Assembly (NCBI GenBank): GCA_963971535.1
Contig: OZ020590.1
Span: forward strand, 153,616,034-153,680,033
Direction of reading: 5' to 3'
Length of the DNA stretch: 64,000 nt
Source of the DNA: Notolepis coatsorum
Taxonomy: Eukaryota; Chordata; Actinopteri; Aulopiformes; Paralepididae
Shown: positions 1 to 11,376 of the stretch, piece by piece
Numbering within the stretch: position 1 is the stretch's first letter
Layout of the letters: every line of letters begins with the position of its first letter
The notes under the pieces: model-generated
The model's input: only the letters and a program-made list of their open reading frames with translations
Database searches by the model: none
What the model was told of the DNA's origin: nothing
Program-made: the position numbers and the translations under genes

Positions 1-140
1 TAACCCCTAACTGCTCCCGATGAGCAGGTTGGCACCTTGCATGGTCGCCTCTGCCGTCAGTGTGTGAACGGGTGAATGTGAGGCATAAGTTGTAAAGCGC
101 TTTGGGAAAAAAGCTGTTATATAAAAATGCAGTCCATTTA
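1..140 (+). mobile_element. 3' part of a tRNA-derived SINE (V-SINE-like)
   Basis: The window opens inside a SINE. Visible blocks are the core remnant 'taacccctaactgctcccga', the 'gtgtgaacgggtgaatgtga' segment, and the closing part near 95-140 that reads like the common fish 3' end 'tgtaaagcgctttggg'. The tRNA head lies outside the window, but a matching head and core occur at 5520-5645. Non-coding; it depends on a LINE for copying. The exact 3' end is uncertain. Confidence 0.65.
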
Positions 141-228
141 CCATTGGAAAATGGTCTTTCTTCATATCCATCCTAGGCACACATTCTCTAAAAAAAATTA
201 TTCCAGATAGCACAGCATCACCCACAGG

Positions 229-571
229 TAGGGTGACCAGGTGTCCCCCTTTTGGTTGTACTGTCCCACCATTTTACCCAATGTCCCAAATATTGAGAGG
301 ATGTCCCTCTTTTCGAAGCAAAAAAAAACATTGGTCTGAAAGTTTGAATATTTAAAACAGATGTTAGGTGGTAACAAGCCGGCTGCCAGTGCCAAGATGA
401 ATGTGGAGAGATATAATTCTGTATTTAATTTGTATTTATTTTGATTTAACCTTTATCTATTCGGTGAAGACCATGTTATTCTAATAAATTACATTATCTA
501 TCTGTCCCACTTTGTTCCACCAAAATCTTACTGTTGTCCTGCTTTTGGACTTTTTGCATCTGGTCACCCTA
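229..571. mobile_element. hAT-type MITE, 343 bp
   Basis: Terminal inverted repeats TAGGGTGACCAG (229-240) and CTGGTCACCCTA (560-571) are perfect over 12 bp. They are flanked by a perfect 8-bp target duplication, cccacagg, at 221-228 and 572-579. There is no coding capacity. The 8-bp duplication is the hallmark of the hAT superfamily. Confidence 0.85.
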
Positions 572-579
572 CCCACAGG

Positions 580-904
580 GCCAAGGGCACTGAAAGGCTT
601 CAAAACACAATGAGAAGCATTCCTACACTAATATAGTCTTTAATGTCCATAGAAAGCACGTTACAAACACCCCTTGGCAGGTAGGTATATGCAAAAAGCA
701 CGCCTGGTTTTAAATCAAGGCTTGGTTGATCAACTAATCAAGAGCACCTGCATCAATTAACTCCTGACAAACAAGACGTTTGAAATGAATGTAGCGCCGG
801 ATTATTGTGACACATGAATAGTGAAATATAGACCAGATGTAGCCTACAAACGTGCTCAAACAATCTACATTAACATTTATAAGAGAACGTGGGTGTATGA
901 AGGA
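580..904. other. Unassigned sequence
   Basis: Between the MITE and the SINE-like segment I see no gene, terminal repeat or tandem array. Open frames here are short and show no recognisable protein. Confidence 0.4.
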
Positions 905-1070
905 GTCTCGCCTTCACAGATGGTGGTTACCGTAGATATAACACCAGCCACCCTTCAGTCACCAGCTCACAGCTGGAATACACACTCATGTGGGTGCCGG
1001 GGATCGAACCGGCGACCTTTTGGTTACCGGTTGGCCTCTCCAGGCCGTTCCTGCCAGTGATTTCACAAGG
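905..1070 (-). mobile_element. tRNA-like SINE fragment
   Basis: On the minus strand, 965-1050 reads like the anticodon to T-arm half of a tRNA, including a B-box-like 'ggttcgatccccgg'. An unrelated body follows toward 905. It resembles a SINE head rather than a tRNA gene because no full cloverleaf closes. Family and ends are uncertain. Confidence 0.4.
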
Positions 1071-1354
1071 GGTCATGAGTTCCGTTCCTTCTTCAGTGGT
1101 TCGTAAACCCTATCAGAGGGACACTTTCACAGCACCTTGATAATATGGTCAGAATCTTGTCTGAATCGTCATTCTTAACAATGGTGCCAGAGCGCCATCT
1201 GCAGGTGCCTTGAAATACTACCGTGTGTAATATGAATGAGTGGCTTGAATTCTCAGATTAAAGGTCGAATCTGTAAATGTATTTGACCACATACATTTTA
1301 GATGTACACTGTATGTGCATAGATTCTTGAGTTTGACTTGTAGATGGAAAACAA

Positions 1355-1546
<192 letters not shown>

Positions 1547-2573
1547 GCTTTTGAAATAATGTCTAAAGCTCTAAAGTCTAAAGCTCTCCTCCAACAATTA
1601 ATTAAGTTAAATAGCCTGGAACATTGATAGAAAAAATATAATTGTATGTCAAAGTTCACCATTCTATCTATGCTTGACTATGTAGGGGTATCTGATGGGG
1701 AAATTCACCAAAACACTCTCTCTCTCTCTAATGCACACTAGGGGTGTAAAGGTACACGTATCCGCACCGAACCGTTTCAGTGTGTACCATACCGTACCGA
1801 ACGGCTGTGTACCGAACGAATACAACGGTATGTTTAACCAATAACGACTGCCCACTGGGGGCTGTTTTTTCACAATCTAATATAATAATTATAATTTTTT
1901 TCTTTTCTTTACAAGTCGATTATTAATTTCAATATAGAATATTTGTTGACAGCCCTACAAGTACAATTAGTTACTGCACACTACATCACCCCTGAGTGGA
2001 ACATGGAAAGCCAAACTTTCCCCCACTGTACCGAAAACCCGTACCAAACCGTGACTTCAAAACCGAGGTATGTACCGAACCGTGGTTTTTGTGTACCGTT
2101 ACACCAGGGGCGTTTTTAGGGTTAGAAAACATTGGGGGCTTCAGCCCAGGGGGGTGGAGCACAGAAATACGCAATTTTAGATGAATTAGAGATGAATACT
2201 GAATAACTAGAATCATTAGAGGTTCTCAAAGTGAGGTCCAGGTCCATGAGAGGGATATGGGCAGTCCCTAGAAAATTCAAAGTTAACAGGACCAAATCAT
2301 CAGTTTCTTATTTATTTATTTATTTAGCCAGATAAAACATTGATCTGGTCCAAGAAGCCCCAACAGGAGTACAAATATACATATATACACATATATATAC
2401 ATATAATATATATACATATACTGTACATACATACACATATACACCAATAACAAAATAAAAACACAGTTAATTGTAGATACACAATCAGGTTTAAGCACTA
2501 TAAAAATGCAGCAGGTGAGTTCACCTGTCTTCAACCAAAATGGAAGGAGAGTGAAGTACTGTACACAGAAAAC

Positions 2574-3080
2574 GTGAAAATATACAATACATTCACCAAA
2601 CACTACACAAGACAACCAATGATGCAGACTGATGAAAATATACATTTTCTCCCATTTTCCCAAATCAGTCAACATGGAGAATCACAACAAAAAATTATCT
2701 TGCCAGATCCAGCTAGTCAAAGAGATAATGTCTGGTATTTTCTGTTTACATTTTTTCAAAAAAAAATTGTGTTACTGTAATTTTAACCTGTACTGGATAC
2801 AGTATTTTATGTTTGTCTGATATTTGCTGAGCTTACAGTGTTATGCACATAGTAGCATGAAAACTGGGACATGTATTGTTGTGATTCTCCATGTTGAAAT
2901 GTTGACTGATTTGGTTATATGGAGAGAAAATGTAATTTTTTTCATCAGTCTGCATCATTGATTTGGGTATATGTAGATAAATAAATTATATTTTCATCAG
3001 TCTACAGCATTGGTCTTGTGTAGTGTTTGGTGAATTTATTGTATATTTGCACATTATCTGCGTACTTCACTTACAGTACT
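2574..3080. repeat. Imperfect inverted repeat inside the hAT
   Basis: The left arm (about 2550-2690) reads in reverse complement as the right arm (about 2877-3080). Shared blocks include the complement of 'gttgtgattctccatgttga' and 'catcagtctgca'. The spacer is about 190 bp. It could be a separate foldback insertion or a rearrangement of the host hAT. Confidence 0.7.
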
Positions 3081-3437
3081 CTAATCACTGAGAAGTAGAA
3101 TTGCTAAATGTGTTTTAGGTTAAGCACAGCAGTGTGTGTAACTGGTTCAAACAGAATTAAGTCATATGTAACGTGTGTTTCATATGGTAACAAAATTAGT
3201 GTATGGTTTTGACATGTGTTTAATTTAGCAAAGGATCTGAGGTGTTCTGATAATTGTGTGTGTGGTTGTGCTAATTGTGTGTTTTGAAACACCGGGCCCC
3301 GTTTTCAAAATCATGCTTAGGCAATCGGAAAAAAACGATTGTGTGTTTCATTATATACATATGTTTCAGTCTTCTCATTAAAAAAATATTCGATTTTTGG
3401 GTCTTTTCCTGCCTTTGGTCCGCTTTGCATTCACGTC

Positions 3438-4084
3438 TCAAATGAACCGCAGCAGGGTTCACTTGCAAGAGTGAATGAGCTTTCACACCACCCCAAACCA
3501 ACCGGACTATCCGAGGTTCGATTAAAGCTTATTATAGGACACTGGACATGGGTATGGATGGCTCCAGGTGCTGCTGCGTTAAAGTGCACATCTTCAATAT
3601 CTGTACTATTTAAAAGCACAGTGCAGGACACACTCAAAGGTTATCGCACATCAGAGATGGCAGTGGACATGTATGACAGGACAAAGGCCATATGTAATGG
3701 CCTTTGGATTGAGGAACATACTACCAGCCAAAGGAGGAAGCAGAAAAGGATGGACGAGTATGTAGTTGAGTCATCTTGTGGCACAAGCTCAGACCTCAGC
3801 TCAGGAGATCAGCTGAGACAGAGACTGTTCTATCCAGTCGTCGACAGAATGCTGCAAGAGCTTGAGAGCAGGTTCTCATGAGTTGGATAACAATTTATGA
3901 GAGGCATACAGGCATGTTATCCAGCCTCAGACCAGTTTCTCTCAGTGGAATTGCTGCAACCCCTCGCCACACATTACAATATCCAACTATTGCCAGAGGA
4001 GATCACAGTTGCAAAGTGTTTCCTGGTCAGGACAGGCAGAGATGCAGTCCCTACTATCCAAAGTGTCTTTTCCCTCCTGGATGA
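3438..4084 (+). pseudogene. hAT transposase fragment (ZMYM/TTF-like group)
   Basis: The frame ending at 3881 carries a segment typical of the middle of large hAT transposases (RRKQKRMDEYVVES, then LFYPVVDRMLQELESRF). After in-frame TGA (3879) and TAA (3888) stops the same frame continues with MRGIQACYPASDQFLSVE and on to about 4080. The N-terminal zinc finger, the first catalytic acidic residues and the C-terminal dimerisation block are not recognisable. It is a broken remnant of the element at 2105-4414. The family is inferred from motif memory only. Confidence 0.6.
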
Positions 4085-4440
4085 TAATAATAATAATAAT
4101 GCATTTGATTTATAAGGCGCCTTTCAGGACACTAAAAAAAAAGTCCACAAATCGGTGAATGAAAGAATTATAGGATCAAATGAAAACTACTTACTAAAAA
4201 TGTTTAAAAGTACTAAAAACCAACAAAAAATACCAAACACTAACAAACATTCAGCACAGACAATGGGGATGCTGACATAAAAAAAAAAAAAAAAGTAAAA
4301 AAAAAAAAAAAAATTAAACAATTTTTTTTTTTTTTTTTTTTTTTTTAGATCCGGGGCTAGGAGAAAAACATCCGGGGCTAAAGCCCCGGAAGCCCAGGGC
4401 TAACGACGCCACTGCGTTACACCCCTACTAGTTACTATAT

Positions 4441-5367
4441 CAGACCTGGGCATTGTACGGCCGTATCCGGCCCGCGGGATGATTCTGACCGGCCCGCGAA
4501 AGATTACATGATAATAAAAAAAATAAAAAATAAAAATAAAAAAAGATTTTTTTTTAATATTTTTTTTTAATATTTTTTTACTTTTTTCTTTTCATGTCAA
4601 CGTTCACACGCACAATATACGCTTAGGAGACATGCTCAGAAGATGTTGGTTCTCTTTGGATCCACCTATATATGTGAACAGACATTCTCAGTCATGATGT
4701 TTAACAAGTCCAGGTACAGATCCTCTCTCACTGATGAACATCTGGCAGCTGTGCTTCGCATCTCCACCTCAGACATGCAACCTGACTTTGATGGACTTGT
4801 TAAAGCTCAACAGAGACTGGATTTCTCACACTGAATGAAAAAAAAAATAACTGAAGAACACTAAAATGTGGAAATATAACAAGTGAAATGGGACACTTGA
4901 TGGGACACTTTTTGCACAGTTCTGAAAACATTAAATGTTTAATATAGGCATGTAAAGTAAAAAAGGCTACAAAACTGGGACACTTTTCTTTACACAGTTC
5001 AGTGACATGTCTTGTTTATTTTTGCTATAAGATGATGTGATGTCTTTAGAAAGCTGAGAAAATCCTTGTTTCAATAGTATATGAAACTCAAAATGCCCTT
5101 TGTTATAATTAATGTTTCACATTTTGTTTATCATTTTGGAAATAAATTCTATTTGAATAAATTATATTTTTGAAAGCTAACCTCACCTTTTAATTGCTAA
5201 ATAATAACATACACTCTTACCAGGGGTCAAAACAATGCCATTTACTGCTTTTTATATAGAAATAAAATGTATATTATGCATAATTGAGTTTGGAATTTTG
5301 GCCCGGCCCCCCAACATATTTTCAGTTGCTCATTCGGCCCCCTGGGGAAAATAATTGCCCACCCCTG
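4441..5367 (+). mobile_element. Internally deleted hAT transposon, 927 bp
   Basis: It starts CAGACCTGGGCATTG and ends CAATTATT...-type in reverse complement (right end ...GCCCACCCCTG). The perfect 8-bp target duplication tactatat lies at 4433-4440 and 5368-5375. It lies immediately beside the outer MITE and carries only the end of a transposase. Interior poly-A and poly-T tracts replace the deleted part. Confidence 0.85.
4643..4834 (+). pseudogene. C-terminal hATC dimerisation segment of a hAT transposase
   Basis: 63 codons ending in a proper TGA. They match the C-terminal dimerisation region of hAT transposases: LFGSTYICEQTFSVM, then the NKSRYRSSLTDEHL block and a run of hydrophobic residues. 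In intact relatives this segment ends a protein of about 600 residues; everything N-terminal is deleted. It lies within the element at 4441-5367 and has the same orientation as that element. It cannot be catalytic alone. Confidence 0.75.
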
Positions 5368-5519
5368 TACTATATGTATATCTGTACATATCTCTTACCT
5401 ACTCTTACTAGTTATGCTGCTGGCCAGTATGACTTACCATAGTGTCTTTATACCTGTATCACTGTACATATTAATACTTAATACTACAACTCTGTACATA
5501 CATCTGATTAGCACTAATA

Positions 5520-5645
5520 CTAATCAGTGGCTCGGGAGGTAGAGCAGTCATCTGGTAATCTGGAGGTTCCCAGTTCGATTCCCCTTCTCCCGGGCAGCGT
5601 GTCGAAGTGTCCTTGAGCAAGACACTTAACCCCTAACGTAACCCC
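5520..5645 (+). mobile_element. 5' part of a V-SINE-like tRNA SINE
   Basis: The tRNA-like head has an A box in 'ggctcgggaggtagagcag' and a B box near 'cagttcgattcccc'. The conserved core gtgtccttgagcaagacact follows. It stops near 'aacccctaac', the motif with which the window's first fragment begins. The 3' end is missing. Confidence 0.75.
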
Positions 5646-5766
5646 ATTGCAGTAGTCGAGGGAGGCGAGACGTGTTGATTGGACGAGGAGTTGGGTGGCT
5701 TCATTTGTCAGCAAGGGGCGGATCCTTCTGCCGTTGCTCAGGAGGAACATTCCATGCAGGGCAGGG

Positions 5767-6614
5767 ATACAAACTGGTCAGACTACTGCTTGACCTTACT
5801 CATAGAACCCACCTCACCCCTGCCCACTTTGACAACCTAGGATGGCTTAGAGTAGACGACAGAGTACAGCAACTTGCAATGGGCCTGGTCTACAAGATAC
5901 ACTACACGACTAAAGTACCCATATACATGTCAAAATACTTCCCAAAGGCCAGTGAATACCACGATCACAACACCAGAGGGAGCTCCACAAATCATGTCAA
6001 ACCCAGATTCGGCTCAAACAAGGGACTAAACACCTTTCGCAATTATGCCACATCAATGTGGAACGCCCTACCCAAAGCTGTAAAGAAATGTGAATCACTA
6101 CCCACTTTCAAAGAGCACCTACGGGAGACTGCAGTTGGAAACTGGCCCCTGTAAATGTCTAAACCCAACCCCCTCCAATGTACAGTAAATGTCCTAACCC
6201 AATAATACACAAGACCCTCTTCTTGGGACCAAGTAAGGTTTAGTCGATATTCCAATGTACAGTTTTGCTTGTACAGTTTCCCCCACCCACCTCCAATGTA
6301 CAGTTCCCCCCCCCCCCACCTACCCAACCTCCTCCAATGTACAGTTTCTATGTCAAATGTATATACTCTCTTTTTTAGACTATTTTTGTATCACAAACAG
6401 TACTGTATTTGTAAATCTGGTATGTCATAAATGTATAGATGTAGCTGTACTGTCTATCTGTATCTTGTGTATGTCATATATGTTATGATGAATTGAAAAT
6501 GGGGGACCCTGATGTAAACAAGACGAAAGTCTTTCTCTGGTCTGCATCCCCTTAACAATTATGTGTATTGAGCTGTACTGTATTGTACCCATTCTGCAAT
6601 CTGTTAATAAAGTT

Positions 6615-6646
<32 letters not shown>
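5767..6646 (+). mobile_element. L2-like LINE (family A), 3' end
   Basis: 5'-truncated LINE. The end of the reverse-transcriptase ORF is followed by a 3' UTR with repeated 'ccaatgtaca' blocks, a polyadenylation-like AATAAA near 6606 and a (CAAT)n tail at 6619-6646. Many other copies of this family lie in the window, for example at 15804, 22541, 42750, 48197 and 54286 on the minus strand. Confidence 0.85.
5771..6154 (+). pseudogene. C-terminal end of the LINE family A ORF2
   Basis: About 128 codons in frame to a TAA. They include LGWLRVDDRVQQLAMGLVYK and SMWNALPKAVKKCESLPTF, the C-terminal tail that follows the RT domain in this LINE group. The RT and endonuclease domains are absent, so the piece is a dead 5' truncation. 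The same tail recurs in the minus-strand copies, which confirms the reading frame. Confidence 0.8.
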
Positions 6647-6647
<1 letters not shown>

Positions 6648-6910
6648 ACACGGCACACTGAGGCCTACAACAAACTGACCGGATCTTCCTTTATTCATTA
6701 TGTTGATTGTACTGTAGCACTATTTTACTCTGTCCATTCTATTGCATAATTTTACTATCTATTCTATTCTACTATTCTATTATTGCACTGTATTATTTTA
6801 CTCTGTCTATTGCTTTTTATTACAGGTTCAAAACTGTCAGGTATTAAACTGTGTGGGTATCAAACAAGAGACTGTCAGGCTTTAAAACTGTGTAGGAACC
6901 AGGCCTAGAA

Positions 6911-7072
6911 CTGCACCCTGAGAGGGAACTGCACACTGAGAGGGAACTGCACTCTGAGAGGGAACTGCACCCTGAGAGGGAACTGCACCCTGAGAGGGAA
7001 CTGCACTCTGAGAGGGAACTGCACCCTGAGAGGGAACAGCACCCTGAGAGGGAACTGCACTCTGAGAGGGAG
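6911..7072. repeat. 18-bp minisatellite, 9 copies
   Basis: Nine head-to-tail units of ctgcaccctgagagggaa with single-base variants (cac/ctc/ccc at the centre). It opens a Ser/Leu/Cys-rich frame on the minus strand that is an artefact. The sequence around it (6660-6910 and 7073-7410) shows no recognised gene. Confidence 0.95.
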
Positions 7073-7412
7073 GTTCGAAGGGTCAAAGTGGGTATAAGAC
7101 AGGAGGGAAGACTGTCAAGTTTTAAACTGTGGATACCAAACAGAGAAGGTAAAGACGACTTTGAACTGTTGAACAGTAATCCAGAACTATTTTATTGCAC
7201 TGTAAAAAAATAAAAATAATAATTTGCATGGAATAGCGTACAAACTAAAGTATGTAGAAATTAACTGGTTAGTCAGTCTTGGACTATAAACAATGCCTGT
7301 CAAATGAGCCATACTATTGTCTCCATAGCTATAATACAGAACACACAATGGGTCCGCAAACATCGCTAAAATGGTCAATAACGCTGGTGCCATTGAGTAA
7401 AGATGGGAAAGG

Positions 7413-9597
7413 TTTGATTGAATACTTTATTACAGGTCTTTGAGACCTGTAAAACACTAAGAAATGGAGTAACCAATATGATCAAAAAAGCAAAACTGAA
7501 CTATTTTAACGAAAAAATGTAGGAAAATAAAAATAATCCTCAAAAACTGTGGAAGTCTTTAAAAACACTGGGTCACAATAATAGACTCAAGACAAAAACT
7601 GTTGCTACCACTTTGGTGAACAAACTGCCGATCCACTCTGGCCGATATGGCATACAGCACATCCAGGCCTTTTATAAGGAACTGGGTGTACGTGAAAATT
7701 ATTTTAAATTGACTGAAGTAACTACTGAAGAGGTTATGAAAAAGCTCAGTATGCTGCAGCCAACAAAACCCACAGGCCATGACAATATTCCCACCAGATT
7801 TCTCAGAGACTCTGCTTCCATCATAGCTCCCATTGTAGCCCATATCACCAACCTCTCCATCAACCAGGGTCACATCCCGCAAGAACTCAAGCTTGCTAGG
7901 GTAACCCCTCTATTTAAAAAAGGAAACAAACTGGATCCAGGTAACTACCGCCCCGTTTCTATCCTTTGTTCCATATCAAAGGTAATTGAGAGGCTGGTAT
8001 ATGAGCAGATAGACAACTACCTGACTGAACATAGACTACTGTACCAGTTCCAATCAGGTTTCAGAAAATCACACTCCACTGACACCTGTTTACTGTACCT
8101 GACCGATTATATAAAACGGGAGATGGACAAGGGGAACTACTGGTAATGTTGGACCTGCAAAAGGCGTTTGACACGGTCAACCACTCCATCCTACTAGAAA
8201 AATTGAGAGCGATAGGCTTTGATAGCAAGTCAGCCAAATGGGTCAAGTCCTACCTGGAGGGAAGAGAACAGGTGGTAGACATCAATGGCACCTTGTCCTC
8301 GTCCCTTCCAGTGACATGTGGGGTCCCCCAAGGAAGCATTTTGGGGCCTCAACTGTTTTTAATATATATTAATGACATGAAATCGGCATGCGATTGCAAC
8401 CTGTTCCTGTTTGCTGACGACTCGGCACTCCTGGTCTCTGACAGGGATAAGTCTAAAGTGGAAAGTGTCCTGAGCAGTGAAATGAAAAAGATCTGCTCTT
8501 GGCTCAGTGACAATAAATTGTCTCTACATCTGGGAAAAACAGAGGCCATACTCTTTGGGTCAAACGCCAACCTAAAGAAATCCCAGGGTTTAGAGTAGGT
8601 GGAAACATTATTGAGGATAAAGAGGAGGTCACCTACCTGGGCTTTATTTTAAATAACAAACTTTCTAACGAAAAAATGGCACAAAAAGTTATTACTAAGG
8701 TCAATCAAAAAACCAAATCTTTATTTAGAATTTCCTCGTAAAAAATAAATAAATAGAAACGCTCTGAGGACCCTAGCTGGAGCCCTCATCCAATGTCACT
8801 TTGACTATGCTTGCACTTCATGGTACAGCAACATATCAAAACAAATGAAGACAAAGCTCCAGACCTCCGAAAACAAACTAGTGAGACTCCTGCACAACCT
8901 TCACTTTAGAACTCACCTAACGCCAGCCCACTTTAGCAGTCTGGGATGGCTTAGGGTTGAAGAAAGGGTACACCAGCTTAAAATGCTACTGGTTTTTAAA
9001 GTACTAAAAGCAACGGTCCCCAAGTACCTAGTAAATTATTTTAATAAAGTAGGAGATGTCCACAAACACGCCACAAGAGGAATCCCCACGGACCTGGTCC
9101 CGCCGAGAGTCAGGACATGCATGGGGAAAGATGCATTTTTTTACTCGGCTACGGTAATGTGGAATGCCCTGCCAACATTCATAAAACTCCTGAACTCCCC
9201 TCTCGGATTTAAATCCGCCCTAAAAACATGGCTCAGCAGCAACTCAAATTGGTCTTAAAATGTTTTTTATCTCTTTTATCATAACTTGGCTTTTATTTCT
9301 TTTATCATGAGTTGCTTTTAAGGGTTTGCGGATTTTCTTTTAACATTAGTTAACTGTATGAGTTGTCAGGTTAGGTGTTTTTATACACATTTTTAGGATG
9401 TGTCCTGTCTAGTGTACATGTCCATTTGTGTTTCTGTGCCTTTTTATGTTCCATGTATGGACCACAATGGAAACAAGCCTTGGCTTTATTGTGTTTTATC
9501 CATTTTTGACCAGCGTTGTTGACACTGTTATTGTCTTGTCTTTTAAAATGTTTTTGTCCTACGATTGTGTCAAAATAAAGTATTCAATCAATCAAAA
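7413..9597 (+). mobile_element. L2-like LINE, 5'-truncated and decayed
   Basis: A second LINE related to family A but distinct from it. It runs from the linker before the RT domain to a 3' tail ending AATAAAGTATTCAATCAATC at 9574-9593. A short inverted copy of that same tail lies at its left edge (7413-7431). The right end abuts the zinc-finger pseudogene. Reading frames are broken. Confidence 0.8.
7439..9258 (+). pseudogene. Reverse transcriptase ORF of an L2-like LINE
   Basis: Frame 7613-8146 holds the start of the RT domain (LARVTPLFKKGNKLDPGNYR, SGFRKSHSTDTCLLY). A frameshift at about 8144 moves into 8146-8598 with MLDLQKAFDTVNHSILL, CGVPQGSILGP and the catalytic FADDSALLVS. Stops follow 8598; the same frame resumes at 8845-9258 with the C-terminal tail. 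The endonuclease is missing and an upstream in-frame stop (about 7518) is present. It is a non-functional retrotransposon ORF of the jockey-superfamily L2/CR1/Rex1 group. Clade assignment within the group is inference. Confidence 0.8.
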
Positions 9598-9664
9598 GAC
9601 TAAATGTTTTTTCCCCCGGGTTCTGATATGTACTTTTAAGTCACGTTTTGCACCAAATATTTGA

Positions 9665-11031
9665 TCACAGTGTGCAACTATAGGGCTTTTCCCCAGTATG
9701 GCTTCTCATGTGACTATTCAGGTTTCCCTGTGTACTATATCTTTTAGGACACAGTGTACAACTATAGGGCTTTTCCCCAGTATGGCTTCTCATGTGTACT
9801 TTTATTTGAGATTTTTGACTAAATCTTTTAGGACACAGTGTGCAACTATAGGGCTTTTCCCCAGTGTGGCATCTCATGTGTTTATTCAGGTCTCCCCGTG
9901 TAATACATCTTTTAGGACACAGGGTGCAACTATAGGGCTTTTCCCCAGTATGGCTTCTCATGTGACTATTCAGGTGTCCCTGTGTAATATATCTTTTAGG
10001 ACACAGGGTGCAACTATAGGGCTTTTCCCCAGTATGGCTTCTCATGTGACTATTCAGGTGTCCCTGTGTAATATATCCTTTAGGACACAGTGTGCAACTA
10101 TAGGGCTTTTCCCCAGTATGGCTTCTCATGTGTACTTTTAGGTGACATTTTCGACTAAATCTTTTAGGACACAGGGTGCAACTATAGGGCTTTTCCCCAG
10201 TATGGCATCTTATATGTGCTTCCAAGAGTGTAATGTCAGTACATTTCTTGCCACAAACAGTACATGTCATTTGAGTTTGAAAGTGAAGTTTTAAGCTCTC
10301 TGTGGGTTTTAAATGTTTTCCACACAAACCACAGTCACTAGAATGGGCTTCAAGATGGGGCATTAAAACTTTCCTATTAGGAAAACATTTCCCACACACT
10401 TCACAGCTCCAGGTCTCACATGGTATTTGGTTTGATAATTTCACCTCATGGGATGAAACCACAGAGCTCTTGAACTGGTTGCTGTTAGACAAACTCTGTC
10501 CTTTGTTTTTCTGTGTCTTCTTTGATGTCAGTGAGTTTAAACCAGGATGAGGTTCACTAGTCTCCAGCCAATCATCACTGTCATCAGTATCAGTTCCAGA
10601 ACAGTGTGAAGAGAGGAGCTGGCCATCTGTAGTTGGTTCTAAATCACCAGCTGGATCTAAGTTACTGACTGGTTCTGATAATCCACAGTCCTCTCCATCA
10701 GGTTCTGTTTTCATCTGTTCTGTTGAGGTGCTGGCTAGAGGCTCCGTATCTCTGTTTTCCTCAGTCTGGGTTTGGTTAAACCATGAGGACTGAGGTTTCT
10801 CTTCATCATGTTCACTCTTCACAGGGACATGGTTGAAAGTGAACTTGATATCAGCCTCCTCCAGACCTTGAAGCTACTCTCCCTCCTGACTGCTCCAGAG
10901 TTCCTCCTGTTCCTCTTTAATCTGTAGGAGCTCTGGGTCCTGGGTTTGGTTAAACCATGAGGACTGAGGTTTCGCTTCATCATCTTCACTCTTCACAGGG
11001 ACATGGTTGAAAGTGAACTTGATATCAGCCT
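9665..11031 (-). pseudogene. C2H2 zinc-finger gene, 3' coding part (disrupted)
   Basis: The main frame runs 10822-9665. It has an acidic Ser/Glu-rich N-terminal part, then nine finger units. Eight fit CX2CX12HX3H; the second ends in Gln instead of the last His. The later fingers share linker HTGEKPYSC. The array stops in the middle of the next finger (CTL, then TGA). Downstream bases to about 9600 encode the rest of a finger only in another frame, consistent with loss of two bases. Upstream, 11031-10823 continues the acidic module (PVKSEDDEAKPQSSWFN, IKEEQEELWSSQEGE) but contains an in-frame TAG near 10872. The gene is a probable DNA-binding nuclear regulator by family. The 5' coding exon continues at 19948-19786 beyond an LTR element. 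Confidence 0.8.
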
Positions 11032-11376
11032 TGTGGTATAATATCTAATGTTCTCATGTAAATATGTCCCCCTTACCTGTGCCCCCCCCCTCTCTGTGGA
11101 ATAAGACATTCCCCGCCCCTTTCTCCCCAAACCTGTACCCCCCCACCCCCATCTGACCTATCAAATGGGACCACACCCCCCCCCTGTTACCTATATAGAT
11201 CTCCTCCCGAGATCTATCCCGGTCTTCTCACCTGGGGATTTTCAGCTGATCACCTGGGGGAAGCCCTCAGCCATTCTCTCTATGTAATCTATCTGTTTGG
11301 TTAATAAACCTTGTTATTATCCAAGCCTCGGTTGACTGAGAACATTCTTCACCAGGATATCCACAAATATCCCACA
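11032..11376 (+). repeat. 5' LTR of the LARD-like element
   Basis: It begins TGTGGTATAATATC and ends AAATATCCCACA. It includes a TATA-like 'cctatatagatctcc' next to an AGATCTC...GAGATCT palindrome, C-rich tracts, and AATAAA near 11303. By hand it differs from the 3' LTR by about eight substitutions plus C-run lengths. Confidence 0.85.

Larger units (their letters stand above)
2105..4414 (+). mobile_element. Nested hAT transposon with decayed transposase
   Basis: The element starts CAGGGGCGTTTTTAG and ends in a related inverted end, ...CTAACGACGCCACTG. The perfect 8-bp target duplication cgttacac sits at 2097-2104 and 4415-4422, inside the right terminal repeat of the outer MITE. The insertion is 2310 bp. 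It carries a broken transposase frame, an internal inverted repeat (2574-3080) and AT-rich filler. Confidence 0.8.
1740..4426. mobile_element. Outer hAT-like MITE, split by a nested hAT
   Basis: The left end AGGGGTGTAAAGGTACAC (1740-1757) matches the right end with one mismatch once the insertion at 2105-4414 is ignored; the right end spans the insertion and finishes in ...ACACCCCT at 4426. The body is rich in 'gtaccg' motifs repeated in both orientations. Without the insert it is about 370 bp and non-coding. I could not find a clean target duplication, so the class rests on the terminal repeats. Confidence 0.65.

Noticed and set aside
965..1050. tRNA gene
   Set aside because: Only the B-box half is convincing and a non-tRNA body follows, so a SINE head is more likely. 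The same applies to 5520-5590, 22240-22330 and 54095-54157.
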